Positions 1 through 7,008 are shown, counted from the stretch's first letter. The stretch is DNA of 9,145 nt from Nocardia sp. (GCA_013361595.1 JABFXT010000585.1:1-9145), one strand, 5' to 3'. Notes: generated by a model not told the origin, from the sequence alone. Made by a program: numbers and translations.

Positions 1-5
1 CGGAC

Positions 6-30
6 AGTGCGGCGGGCTGACCCGCGCACT
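6..30. terminator. Hairpin downstream of tetR, probable terminator
   Basis: AGTGCGGCGGG (6-16) and CCCGCGCACT (21-30) pair around a CTGA loop, with one unpaired G on the left arm. The stem is GC-rich and lies about 40 bases beyond the tetR stop codon. It has no U-tract, which is common in actinomycetes. It could serve tetR, a rightward-reading end, or both. The gene on the other side is outside the window. Bases 31-70 show nothing else. Confidence 0.5.
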
Positions 31-70
31 CCGGCATCCCGGCACTTCTACCGCGAGCCCGGCTCGGGCC

Positions 71-709
71 TCATATCGGCGGATCTCCCGGTCGCGGCGG
101 GGTCGCGCCCGGCTCGGCTCGTAGCGCGGCCGAAATGAGGCGGGCGTAGCGGCGCCACACGGCGGGATCTCGGATATCGAGTTCGATCAGAGCCCGCGCC
201 GCACCGGATACCAGAACCTGGACATCCATTCCGGAAGTGTCCGCGCGCAGGCTGCCCTGGGCCCGGCCCAGGGCCAGAATCCGTTCCAATTGCTGTTCGA
301 GGTGTTCGTCGCCGAGCCCTTCGACGCCGCTGAGGACCTCGATCATCAGCCGATCCTCGGCCAGCCGGGCGGTGACCTGTTCCAGCAGTGCCTCCAGCGC
401 GTGATAGGCGTCGGCCCGGGCTGCCTCGACAGCGATATCGACGAGCTGATGGAACCAGTCGATATGTATACGGGCCAGCGCCTGCACCAGATCGGACTTG
501 GTCGGGTAGCTGCGGTAGACCGTGGCCTTGCCGACGCCCGCGCGTGCCGCGACCTGTGGGATGGTCGCTCCGATACCGTGCTCGGTGAACACCTCGATCG
601 CCGCGGCGAGGACTCTCTCGTGGTTCTGCCGGGCATCGGCCCGCCGCCCCTGCCAGCTCGCGGGGTCGGTACGGGTCGTATCCGGCTTCGATGCCGCCAT
701 GCCGGTCAT
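71..709 (-). CDS. TetR/AcrR-family transcriptional repressor
   Basis: Predicted DNA-binding repressor of 212 residues, a usual TetR length. The N-terminal helix-turn-helix lies at about residues 48-70 (IPQVAARAGVGKATVYRSYP), the classic TetR recognition-helix pattern with GVGKATVYR. An all-helical ligand-binding and dimerisation domain follows, ending in a Pro-rich tail. The ligand cannot be read from the sequence. The gene diverges from the MMPL transporter gene at 887, and two operator-like palindromes lie between them, so it most likely represses both itself and the transporter. The start is uncertain. ATG at 709 is chosen because even this start leaves about 30 residues before helix 1. 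ATG at 760 (229 aa) has a slightly better-placed GGAG, and ATG at 700 (209 aa) is also possible. The same frame stays open past 760 to about 1363, but that extension runs through the operators and into the transporter gene and is not real. Confidence 0.9.
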   Translation of the reverse strand: MTGMAASKPDTTRTDPASWQGRRADARQNHERVLAAAIEVFTEHGIGATIPQVAARAGVGKATVYRSYPTKSDLVQALARIHIDWFHQLVDIAVEAARADAYHALEALLEQVTARLAEDRLMIEVLSGVEGLGDEHLEQQLERILALGRAQGSLRADTSGMDVQVLVSGAARALIELDIRDPAVWRRYARLISAALRAEPGATPPRPGDPPI

Positions 710-804
710 GCTGCCGTATCCACGATCTCCGTGAAGGACCAGTCGGTCTGCGATCCACATCTCATTCCGGGCTCCAGGTGAGTTGCTCCACATCTGCCTT
801 CCTG

Positions 805-826
805 AAGTGGACCCTCCAGTCCACTT
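805..826. promoter_or_regulatory. Operator-like palindrome O1 (TetR site candidate)
   Basis: A perfect inverted repeat: AAGTGGAC (805-812) and GTCCACTT (819-826) flank a 6-bp spacer. Arm length and near-overlap are typical of TetR-family operators. It overlaps the proposed -35 element of the transporter promoter (808-813). The inner part matches a second palindrome 40 bp downstream. Binding by the adjacent TetR protein is inferred from position. Confidence 0.72.
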
Positions 827-837
827 GCTCCTATCCT
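808..837 (+). promoter_or_regulatory. Candidate promoter of the MMPL transporter gene
   Basis: TGGACC (808-813) as -35 and TATCCT (832-837) as -10 are 18 bp apart. TATCCT fits the actinobacterial TAnnnT form. Transcription would begin near 844, leaving a leader of about 43 bases. O1 covers the -35 and O2 lies just downstream of the start, so a bound repressor would block initiation. This is inferred from motif matching only. Confidence 0.4.
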
Positions 838-839
838 CG

Positions 840-868
840 AGCATAACCGGACCACTGGGTCCACTAAA
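840..868 (-). promoter_or_regulatory. Candidate promoter of tetR
   Basis: Reading leftward, TTTAGT (868-863) could be a -35 and TATGCT (845-840) a -10, spaced by 17 bp. The O2 palindrome fills the spacer. Together with the rightward promoter this gives back-to-back promoters, each blocked by one operator, as expected for autoregulation. The -35 match is weak. Confidence 0.35.
849..862. promoter_or_regulatory. Operator-like palindrome O2 (second TetR site candidate)
   Basis: GGACC (849-853) and GGTCC (858-862) form an inverted repeat around ACTG. In a 20-bp register (846-865) it agrees with O1 (806-825) at 13 positions, including GGACC in the left arm and GTCCACT in the right arm. It lies just before the transporter ribosome binding site and inside the spacer of the proposed tetR promoter. 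It looks like a weaker copy of the same site. Confidence 0.62.
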
Positions 869-873
869 GCTTT

Positions 874-879
874 GGAGGG
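874..879 (+). promoter_or_regulatory. Ribosome binding site fixing the transporter start
   Basis: GGAGGG lies 7 bases before ATG at 887. An in-frame TTG at 872 would overlap this site, so ATG 887 is the start. Confidence 0.85.
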
Positions 880-886
880 CAATCAC

Positions 887-3142
887 ATGGCGTGGCAGTT
901 GTTCCGGCTCGGCCGATGGTCGTTCGCCCACCGCAAGGCGGTGGCGGCGATCTGGGTGGTGCTGCTGACCCTGCTGGCGGTGGGAGCGGCCACGCTGTCG
1001 GGAAAGACGAGTGACAAGTTCGAGTTGTCCGGGATCGAATCCACCCAGGCGTTCGACCTGATCGAGGAACGCAGCCCCCAGGCCGCCCCCGACGGCGCCA
1101 CGGCACGGGTCGTGTTCGAGGCCCCGGCGGGCCGCTCGCTCACCGAGCCCTCCTACAACTCCGCGGTCGCCGCCGCCCTGCGGGAACTCTCGACCGAGAA
1201 TGTGCAGTCGGTGAGCGACCCGTTCACCGGGGGCACGGTCTCCGACGACGGCCGGGTCGGCTATGCCTCGGTGACCTACAGCAAAACAGCCACCGAACTG
1301 GCCGGATCGGACCGCTCCGCGCTCGAGAACGCCGCGCACACCGCCGAAGCAGCGGGCTTGCACGTCGCCGTCGGCGGCGACGCCATGAGCGAGGTGGAGA
1401 TGCCGCTCGCCGAGGTGATCGGCATCGCCGTCGCGGTGGTGGTCCTGGCCATCACCTTCGGATCGCTGGTGGCCGCGGGAATGCCGCTACTGACCGCCCT
1501 CATCGGCGTCGGCATCGGGATGCTCGCCATCACCACTCTCACCGGGTTCGTCGAGCTCAGCTCGGTGACGCCCGCCCTCGGCACCATGCTCGGTCTGGCG
1601 GTCGGAATCGACTACGCGCTGTTCATCATGTCGCGATACCAGAGCGAGGTGCGGGCGGGCCGTTCACTGGAGGAAGCCGCCGGTCGCGCGGTCGGCACGG
1701 CCGGGTCCGCCGTGGTCTTCGCCGGTCTGACCGTCATCATCGCCCTGGTCGGGCTGGCCGTGTGCAATATCGGATTCCTCACCCAGATGGGTCTCGGCGG
1801 CGCGTTCACCGTCGCGATCGCGGTTCTCATCTCGCTCACCCTGCTCCCGGCGATCCTCGGCTTCGCCGGCGACAAGGTGATGAAGGGTAAACCGCGCTAC
1901 CTCGCGAAGCAGACCGACGGCTCGGAGTTCCGCACACACGGCCGCCGCTGGGTGGAGGGCATCTCCCGGCGTAAGTGGAGCGCCCTGGTGGCCGGTATCG
2001 CCGTCGCCGCGGTCGCCGCCCTTCCGATGGCTTCCATGCAACTCGCGCTGCCCGACGATTCCAGCAAATCCGCCGGCAGCGACGCCCGCACCGCCTACGA
2101 TCTCATCTCCGACAATTTCGGCCCCGGCGCGAACGGCCCACTCGTGGTCGTCGTCGACACCGCGAACGCCGCCGACCCGGCCGGTGCCGTACAGACGGCC
2201 ACCGACCACCTGCAGACTCTGGCCGCACGGGCAGGCTCGGATATCGCCACCGTCGTTCCGGCGGTGACCGGTCCGGCCCCGCAGGCGCAGCAGGCCTTCG
2301 CCCAGCAACTCGACACGGTCCGGTTCGCCACTCTCACGGTGATCCCCGCCTCGGGCCCGTCGGATCAGGCCACCAAGGATCTTGTCGCCGAGATCCGCAC
2401 CGCTGTCGCCGATCTGCCCGCCGAAACCGGTGCCCGTGCACTGGTCACCGGCCAGACCGCCGTCGGAGTGGATATCGCCGACAAACTGTCCGAAGTGTTC
2501 CCGGTCTACCTCGCCGTGGTGGTGGGCCTGGCGATCTTCCTGCTGATCGCGGTGTTCCGCTCCGTCTGGGTGCCGATCAAGGCGGCGCTGGGATTCCTGC
2601 TCTCGGTCGGCGTCTCACTCGGTGCCACCGTCGCGGTGTTCCAGTGGGGCTGGCTGAACCAGCTCGTCGGCGTGGATACGACCGGCCCGGTGCTGTTCAT
2701 CCTGCCGATCCTGTTGACCGGCATCCTGTTCGGTCTCGCCATGGACTACGAGGTGTTCCTCGTCAGCCGGATGCGTGAGGCCTATGTCCACGGCACTCCG
2801 GCGCGCCGGGCGGTGATCGACGGTTTCGCCCACAGCGCCCGCGTGGTGGTCGCCGCCGCGATCATCATGATCGGTGTCTTCGCCGGATTCGCGCTCACCG
2901 ACGATGTCATCCTCAAGACCATCGGTTTCGCGCTCGCCATCGGTGTGCTGGCCGACGCCTTCCTGGTCCGCATGCTCATCGTGCCCGCCTTCATGCTGAT
3001 CGTGGGCGAGCGGATCTGGTGGATGCCCACCTGGCTCGCTCCGCTGGTCTCCGCCCTCGATATCGAGGGCGAGAAGCTCAGCGAGCGACTGGATCATCCG
3101 GATCGGCACACCGGCGAAGACCGCGTCCTGGCCACCCGGTGA
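887..3142 (+). CDS. MMPL/RND-family transporter
   Basis: Inner-membrane transporter of 751 residues, driven by the proton gradient in this family. The layout is the usual two-fold repeat: a first membrane helix at about 20-37, an extracytoplasmic loop to about 170, a helix bundle at about 175-325, a second single helix near 365-385, a second loop to about 535, and a second bundle at about 540-705. Each bundle carries the family's Asp-Tyr proton-relay pair, in GIDYALFIMSRYQSE (D242-Y243) and LAMDYEVFLVSRMREAY (D620-Y621). At about 750 residues, with a tail of only about 45 residues after the last helix, it resembles the smaller YdfJ/ActII-3-like members more than the larger mycobacterial MmpL proteins. 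The substrate is unknown; drug or lipid export is plausible. It is paired with the divergent tetR, and a hairpin follows the stop closely, so it is probably transcribed alone. Confidence 0.93.
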   Translation: MAWQLFRLGRWSFAHRKAVAAIWVVLLTLLAVGAATLSGKTSDKFELSGIESTQAFDLIEERSPQAAPDGATARVVFEAPAGRSLTEPSYNSAVAAALRELSTENVQSVSDPFTGGTVSDDGRVGYASVTYSKTATELAGSDRSALENAAHTAEAAGLHVAVGGDAMSEVEMPLAEVIGIAVAVVVLAITFGSLVAAGMPLLTALIGVGIGMLAITTLTGFVELSSVTPALGTMLGLAVGIDYALFIMSRYQSEVRAGRSLEEAAGRAVGTAGSAVVFAGLTVIIALVGLAVCNIGFLTQMGLGGAFTVAIAVLISLTLLPAILGFAGDKVMKGKPRYLAKQTDGSEFRTHGRRWVEGISRRKWSALVAGIAVAAVAALPMASMQLALPDDSSKSAGSDARTAYDLISDNFGPGANGPLVVVVDTANAADPAGAVQTATDHLQTLAARAGSDIATVVPAVTGPAPQAQQAFAQQLDTVRFATLTVIPASGPSDQATKDLVAEIRTAVADLPAETGARALVTGQTAVGVDIADKLSEVFPVYLAVVVGLAIFLLIAVFRSVWVPIKAALGFLLSVGVSLGATVAVFQWGWLNQLVGVDTTGPVLFILPILLTGILFGLAMDYEVFLVSRMREAYVHGTPARRAVIDGFAHSARVVVAAAIIMIGVFAGFALTDDVILKTIGFALAIGVLADAFLVRMLIVPAFMLIVGERIWWMPTWLAPLVSALDIEGEKLSERLDHPDRHTGEDRVLATR

Positions 3143-3148
3143 CCCGTT

Positions 3149-3176
3149 GGGGCGGCGGGACACCACCCGCTGCCCC
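3149..3176 (+). terminator. Hairpin terminator after the MMPL gene
   Basis: GGGGCGGCGGG (3149-3159) pairs with CCCGCTGCCCC (3166-3176) over a 6-base loop. This gives 11 pairs with one G-U wobble, extendable by two further wobbles and a G-C pair. It starts 7 bases after the transporter stop codon. There is no U-tract. Confidence 0.65.
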
Positions 3177-3234
3177 GGCTTCGCCGATCTCCCAAAGGTC
3201 CCGGTGCCGCGGAACTCCGAACCACGGAGAGGCG

Positions 3235-3272
3235 GACACCGGGTGCCGCCGTACGTGGTCGTAACCGGTGTC
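3235..3272. repeat. Inverted repeat upstream of the ligase gene
   Basis: GACACCGG (3235-3242) and CCGGTGTC (3265-3272) are perfect 8-bp inverted copies separated by 22 bp. The left arm also sits in a small local hairpin (3231-3250, GGCGGACAC with GTGCCGCC and one bulged A). The pair ends 13 bp before the putative -10 of the ligase gene, so it may be an operator. No regulator is known from the window. Confidence 0.35.
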
Positions 3273-3284
3273 GGTGGGGCTCGG

Positions 3285-3290
3285 TAACGT
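3285..3290 (+). promoter_or_regulatory. Candidate -10 box for a leaderless ligase transcript
   Basis: TAACGT fits the actinobacterial TAnnnT pattern and ends 8 bases before the GTG start codon. No Shine-Dalgarno sequence is well placed, so transcription may begin at or next to the start codon. No clear -35 is seen. Confidence 0.4.
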
Positions 3291-3298
3291 CTGGTGCC

Positions 3299-5290
3299 GT
3301 GGAAGCTGGGGAACACATTCAGGAGCTCGCGGACCGTATCGTGACGCTGCGCGATGCCTACTATCGAGGCTCGCCGCTGGTCGCGGACGCCGAGTACGAC
3401 ATGATCGAGGACGAGCTGCGCGCCCTGATCCGGGACCGTCCCGACCTCGCGCCCGATCCGAATCCGCTGGATCAGGTCGGCGCGCCCGCGGTATTGCACG
3501 CTCCGATCCGGCATTCGCGTCCCATGCTGTCGCTGGAGAAGGCGACCACACCCGAACAGGTCGCGGCGTTCTTCGACCGCTTCCCCGGCCAGCCGGTGGT
3601 GGTGATGCCCAAGCTCGACGGGCTCTCCCTGGCACTGGTTTTCGAGGACGGGCGACTTGTTCGCGCCGTGACCCGCGGTGACGGCACCACGGGTGACGAT
3701 GTCACCGTACTGGTGCGCGCGCTGGTCGACGGCGTACCCGAGCGGATCGACCTCCCGGATCGGGTGGAGGTACGCGGCGAGGCGGTGATGCTGCGGTCCA
3801 CTTTCCTGACGTACAACACCGCGCATCCGGACAAACCGTTGATCAACCCACGCAACGCCGCCGCGGGCACCCTACGGGCGAAAGATCCCGCCACCGTCGC
3901 CGAGCGACGCCTGCGGTTCTTCGGCTTCGACCTGGACGCCGCCGCCGGGGGCGCTGCCGTCGATCTCGAGGAAGGCCTGCGGGCACTGGGGATCGCGGGG
4001 GCACAGATGCGGCTCTGCGCCGGCGCCGAACAGGCACAGGCCGCGATCACCGCGATCGAGCAGGGCCGCGGCGACCTGGACTACGATATCGACGGCGCCG
4101 TACTGCGGCTGGCCGACCGGGATGCCTACGCCGCCGCCGGGACCCGGTCGAACTCCCCACGTGGCGCATTGGCATTCAAATTTGCCGCCGAAGAGAAGAC
4201 CACGCTCCTCAACGATGTGGTCTGGGATGTGGGAAAAACCGGGAAGATCGTCCCGGTGGCCTGGTTGGAACCGGTATTCGTGGGCGGCACGACGGTCACC
4301 AAGGCGACGCTGGCCAACCAGCAGGTGATCCGCGCACGCGATATCAAGATCGGCGATACCGTGCTGGTGCGGCGCGCCGGTGATGTGATCCCGTTCGTGG
4401 CGGGCGTACTCGACGCGTCCGAACGCACGGGCGCGGAGCGCGAGATCGTACCGCCCACCACCTGCCCCTCCTGCGCACAGCCGGTGACCGAGCAGGGCAA
4501 CAGCCGGGAACTGTTCTGCACCAATGTCGCCTGCCCCGCCCAGACGGTGCGCAGGCTGATCCACTGGGCGTCGCGCGCGGGCGCCGATATCGACGCCGTC
4601 GGACAGGTATGGATCGAACGCCTGGCGGAGGCGGGCATCCTGGAACGCCCCTCGGACTTCTACACCCTGACCCAGCAGCGACTGCTCGAATTCGACCGCA
4701 TGGGTGAGGTCTCGGCCGCACGCATGATCGATTCGATCGACACCAGCCGCGGGGTCGGCCTGCGCCGCGCGCTGATCGGCCTGGCGATCCCGATGGCCTC
4801 CGACGGCACCGCCGCCCGGCTGGCCCGGGCGGGATTCCGGTCGCTGGAAGAGGTCGCCGACGCGGGCGTGGAACGACTCGTCGCGGTCGAGGACATCGGC
4901 CCGAAGGTCGCCGCCTCCCTGGTGGAGCATCTCACCCGGTTGCGCCCGGAACTGCGCCGGCTCAGAGAGGCGGGCGTCAGTCTGGATGTACGCGCGGAGG
5001 ACCTCGCCCCGGTCGTCGCGGCCGGCGCCCCGCTGGAAGGCAAAACGGTGGTGATCACCGGCGCCATCAGCGATCCGCGCTCCGGCGAGAAGGTCGCCCG
5101 CCCGACCTTCCAACGCCTGTGCGAGAAAGCGGGCGCGACGGCGGCGTCGTCGGTCTCGGCGAATACCGACCTGCTGATCACCGGGGCGGGCGTCGGCGAC
5201 AGCAAGCTCGCCAAGGCCGAGAAGCTCGGCGTCGAGATCGTCGATCAGGGCGATATCTGGAATCTGCTGATCGCCGCAAAGGTGGTCTAG
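3299..5290 (+). CDS. NAD+-dependent DNA ligase, divergent LigA-family paralogue
   Basis: LigA-type enzyme that seals DNA nicks using NAD+; 663 residues, slightly short for the family. Domain order is complete. Domain Ia comes first (YY at 21-22, DAEYD at 30-34). The nucleotidyltransferase domain has KLDG with catalytic K105, RGDGTTGDD (126-134), VEVRGE (156-161), NPRN (183-186), DIDG (263-266) and AFKF (292-295). An OB fold (about 305-375, RRAGDVIP) is followed by a four-Cys zinc site (C389, C392, C407, C412), helix-hairpin-helix repeats (about 425-550) and a BRCT domain (about 579-660). Several usually fixed positions differ. The Glu two residues before the catalytic Lys is Met103, and the motif IV Lys is Arg270. 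The helix-hairpin-helix region is also diverged. No gatCAB genes, the usual neighbours of housekeeping ligA in many actinomycetes, are beside it. I infer an accessory ligase. The GTG start has no ribosome binding site. Confidence 0.88.
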   Translation: MEAGEHIQELADRIVTLRDAYYRGSPLVADAEYDMIEDELRALIRDRPDLAPDPNPLDQVGAPAVLHAPIRHSRPMLSLEKATTPEQVAAFFDRFPGQPVVVMPKLDGLSLALVFEDGRLVRAVTRGDGTTGDDVTVLVRALVDGVPERIDLPDRVEVRGEAVMLRSTFLTYNTAHPDKPLINPRNAAAGTLRAKDPATVAERRLRFFGFDLDAAAGGAAVDLEEGLRALGIAGAQMRLCAGAEQAQAAITAIEQGRGDLDYDIDGAVLRLADRDAYAAAGTRSNSPRGALAFKFAAEEKTTLLNDVVWDVGKTGKIVPVAWLEPVFVGGTTVTKATLANQQVIRARDIKIGDTVLVRRAGDVIPFVAGVLDASERTGAEREIVPPTTCPSCAQPVTEQGNSRELFCTNVACPAQTVRRLIHWASRAGADIDAVGQVWIERLAEAGILERPSDFYTLTQQRLLEFDRMGEVSAARMIDSIDTSRGVGLRRALIGLAIPMASDGTAARLARAGFRSLEEVADAGVERLVAVEDIGPKVAASLVEHLTRLRPELRRLREAGVSLDVRAEDLAPVVAAGAPLEGKTVVITGAISDPRSGEKVARPTFQRLCEKAGATAASSVSANTDLLITGAGVGDSKLAKAEKLGVEIVDQGDIWNLLIAAKVV

Positions 5291-5310
5291 GGCCCGCCGG
5301 AGCAGCTGTT

Positions 5311-5334
5311 CCCGGTGCTCGCCGCGGCGCCGGG
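5311..5334 (+). terminator. Hairpin terminator after the ligase gene
   Basis: CCCGGTGCT (5311-5319) and GGCGCCGGG (5326-5334) form a 9-bp stem over CGCCGC. Two of the pairs are U-G wobbles that form only in rightward RNA, so it fits the ligase transcript better than the leftward one. It fills most of the 44-bp gap between the convergent stop codons. There is no U-tract. Confidence 0.5.
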
Positions 5335-6255
5335 TCAGCCGCCCGACAGTGAGCTGAGGATCGGGACGAAACCCCAGTTCAAAACGAGTCGAGCGTCGGC
5401 CGTCGCGGCGGCCAGATCGTCCGGTGAACTGTTCAGCACCACGCCGATCAACCGCTGCCCACCACGGGCGGCCTCGAACAGCAGGCAGGTCCCGGCCGCA
5501 TCCGTGGATCCGGTCTTGATCCCGGTGGTACCCGCGTACTCCCGGAGGAGTCCGTTGGTGGTCTCCCAGACGTGGTCCCGGTTTGCGGGCCCGGCGGGCT
5601 GGTGGTAGATATGCGATCCGACGATTTCCCGGAAAACCGGGTTGTTCATCGCGTGCCGGCCGAGCCGCACCAGTTCCGCGGGTGTGGAGTAGGTCGAGAA
5701 ATCGTCGGGAGCGGGCAGACCGCTGGGATCGCTGAAATAGGTGTTCGGCATCCCGAGCCGCTGCGCGGTGGCGTTCATCCGGCCGAGGAACGCCTCCTGT
5801 CCGGGTCCGTAGGCCTCGGCGAGCGCGTAGGCGGCATCGCAACCGGACGGGAGCATCATCGCGTACAGCAGTTGACGTGCGGTGAGGACCTCGCCGGGAG
5901 CGAGGCCGGCGGTACTTCCACCGTAGGCGGCGGCATAGTCGACAGCACTGCGCGACACCGTGATCGGGCGGTCGAGATCGCCCGATTCGAGCACCACCAC
6001 AGCCGTCATGACCTTGGTGATGCTGGCGATCGGGACGCGGGTATCCGGTTGCCGGGACCACAGGATCATCCCGGTATTCGCCTCCGCCAGTGCGGCGGCC
6101 GGTGCCCGCACACCGTCCGGTTGCAGGCTGAGCGGGAACGGGAGTTGCGTGTGCGAGACGTCCGGGACCGGGGCGGCCACGGCGGGGGGAGCGAATACGA
6201 CGAGTATTCCGGCGGCGGCCGCCAGCAGGACACGGACAGGGGTTCGCATCGCCAT
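5335..6255 (-). CDS. Serine-type D-Ala-D-Ala carboxypeptidase (peptidase S11, K15-like)
   Basis: Exported penicillin-binding enzyme of 306 residues that trims the terminal D-Ala from peptidoglycan stem peptides outside the membrane. The N-terminus is a Sec signal peptide: a basic start, a hydrophobic core at about 8-22, and an AVAA cleavage region near 28. The three penicillin-binding motifs are present: SITK (nucleophile S78, K81), SGC (S137-C139, in place of S-x-N) and KTG (K247-G249). The Cys variant of motif two is the form known from the Streptomyces K15 transpeptidase/carboxypeptidase. The C-terminus has no clear membrane anchor and lacks the long second domain of PBP5, so the protein may be soluble or loosely attached. 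The start could also be ATG 6249, two codons in. It converges with the ligase gene and diverges from the SRPBCC gene. Confidence 0.92.
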   Translation of the reverse strand: MAMRTPVRVLLAAAAGILVVFAPPAVAAPVPDVSHTQLPFPLSLQPDGVRAPAAALAEANTGMILWSRQPDTRVPIASITKVMTAVVVLESGDLDRPITVSRSAVDYAAAYGGSTAGLAPGEVLTARQLLYAMMLPSGCDAAYALAEAYGPGQEAFLGRMNATAQRLGMPNTYFSDPSGLPAPDDFSTYSTPAELVRLGRHAMNNPVFREIVGSHIYHQPAGPANRDHVWETTNGLLREYAGTTGIKTGSTDAAGTCLLFEAARGGQRLIGVVLNSSPDDLAAATADARLVLNWGFVPILSSLSGG

Positions 6256-6370
6256 ATTCTGTCGGCCGACCTCGGCGAACAGTGGGATTTACGCAGTCGG
6301 CGTCGACGAGTCGTGAGGCGGCCCGGGCGCCGGTTTCGGCCGGGACCGGTGGTTCCCGGACACTCGACGG

Positions 6371-6385
6371 GGTATTGCACATACC
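6371..6385. repeat. Short inverted repeat in the divergent region
   Basis: GGTAT (6371-6375) and ATACC (6381-6385) flank TGCAC, about 65 bp before the SRPBCC gene. It is one of the few AT-richer spots in the 194-bp gap between the carboxypeptidase and SRPBCC genes. TTGCAC (6375-6380) could act as a -35, but no good -10 follows at the right distance. An operator role is only a guess; nothing else stands out in the gap. Confidence 0.22.
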
Positions 6386-6449
6386 ATCCGGTAGCGCGTA
6401 GTTCCTGCTCGACGAGAAGAGACCACCGCACACCGAGGAGCCCCGACCC

Positions 6450-6908
6450 ATGGCCACTCTCCATTTCACGGCGACAACGACTGCGACACCCGAGCAGTTC
6501 GTCGCGGCGCTCACCGATTTCGGCCCCGACCGCGAGCAATTGTTCGGGAACAGCACGGACGAATATCTCGAGGTACACAGCCGGGGCCCCAGCGAAGCCG
6601 ACGTTACCGAGGGGTCGCGCGGAATCTGGGAACGCCTGCACTACGACTGGTCCGATCCCGGGCGGGTCGTGATGACGACCACCGATTCCAATCTGTGGGG
6701 TGGCCGCTCGGGTCATACCTACCGGTTCACCGCCCGACCCGACGGACGGACCGATGTGGATGTCGTCGTGGTCCGCGAGGGCAAGAACCTCAAGGGCCGG
6801 GCGCTGGGAGCCGTTGTGGGGACCGTCGGCCGCGGTGTCCTGAGCAGCGCGTTCCGCAAGACGGTGGCGGCCGTCGAGGCTCGGAACAGCGGAGCGGATC
6901 AGAGCTGA
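6450..6908 (+). CDS. SRPBCC-fold (START-like) protein of unknown ligand
   Basis: Small cytosolic protein of 152 residues with the outline of the SRPBCC/polyketide cyclase-like fold. It begins with a strand (ATLHFTATT) leading into a helix (TPEQFVAALTDF, about 13-24). A run of strands follows, including the region ERLHYDW and the segment GHTYRFTARPDGRTDVDVVVV (about 88-108). A long C-terminal helix spans about 112-145. This fold makes a deep pocket for hydrophobic ligands, but no catalytic residues can be named. There is no signal peptide or membrane helix. The start is supported by GAGGAG at 6435-6440, 9 bases before ATG. It is probably a single-gene unit: the next gene is 151 bp away and has its own -10-like element. 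Confidence 0.72.
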   Translation: MATLHFTATTTATPEQFVAALTDFGPDREQLFGNSTDEYLEVHSRGPSEADVTEGSRGIWERLHYDWSDPGRVVMTTTDSNLWGGRSGHTYRFTARPDGRTDVDVVVVREGKNLKGRALGAVVGTVGRGVLSSAFRKTVAAVEARNSGADQS

Positions 6909-7002
6909 AGCCACCCGCGGCCCGACCGGCGCACGGCGATTCGAGCGAGGCCCCGGCCGGATCGAGAAGTCCGGAAACGGCGTGCACGCAGGCGAGAAAG
7001 CC

Positions 7003-7008
7003 TATTAT
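7003..7008 (+). promoter_or_regulatory. Candidate -10 box for the small membrane protein gene
   Basis: TATTAT differs from the TATAAT consensus at one base and stands out in GC-rich sequence. Transcription would begin near 7015, giving a leader of about 45 bases. No -35 match is present at 16-18 bp, so it may depend on an activator or an alternative sigma factor. Confidence 0.4.

Noticed and set aside
710..1363. Upstream extension of the tetR frame to 430 codons
   Set aside because: It would run through the operator palindromes and antisense into the transporter gene. The added sequence is low-complexity Gly/Arg/Gln-rich and has no domain.
3143..3298. SOS (LexA) box upstream of the DNA ligase gene
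   Set aside because: I looked for a CGAAC-N-GTTCG type palindrome and found none.
2615..3826. A 403-codon minus-strand frame spanning the end of the transporter and the start of the ligase
   Set aside because: It crosses the terminator hairpin and two well-supported genes. Its composition (His/Asp/Glu/Arg-rich) is that of an antisense shadow.
3872..6556. An 894-codon open frame on the minus strand across the ligase and carboxypeptidase genes
   Set aside because: It lies antisense to the ligase, whose domain motifs are clear, and in another frame of the carboxypeptidase. Its translation is Arg/Gly/Pro-rich with no motif, as expected from GC-rich shadow frames.
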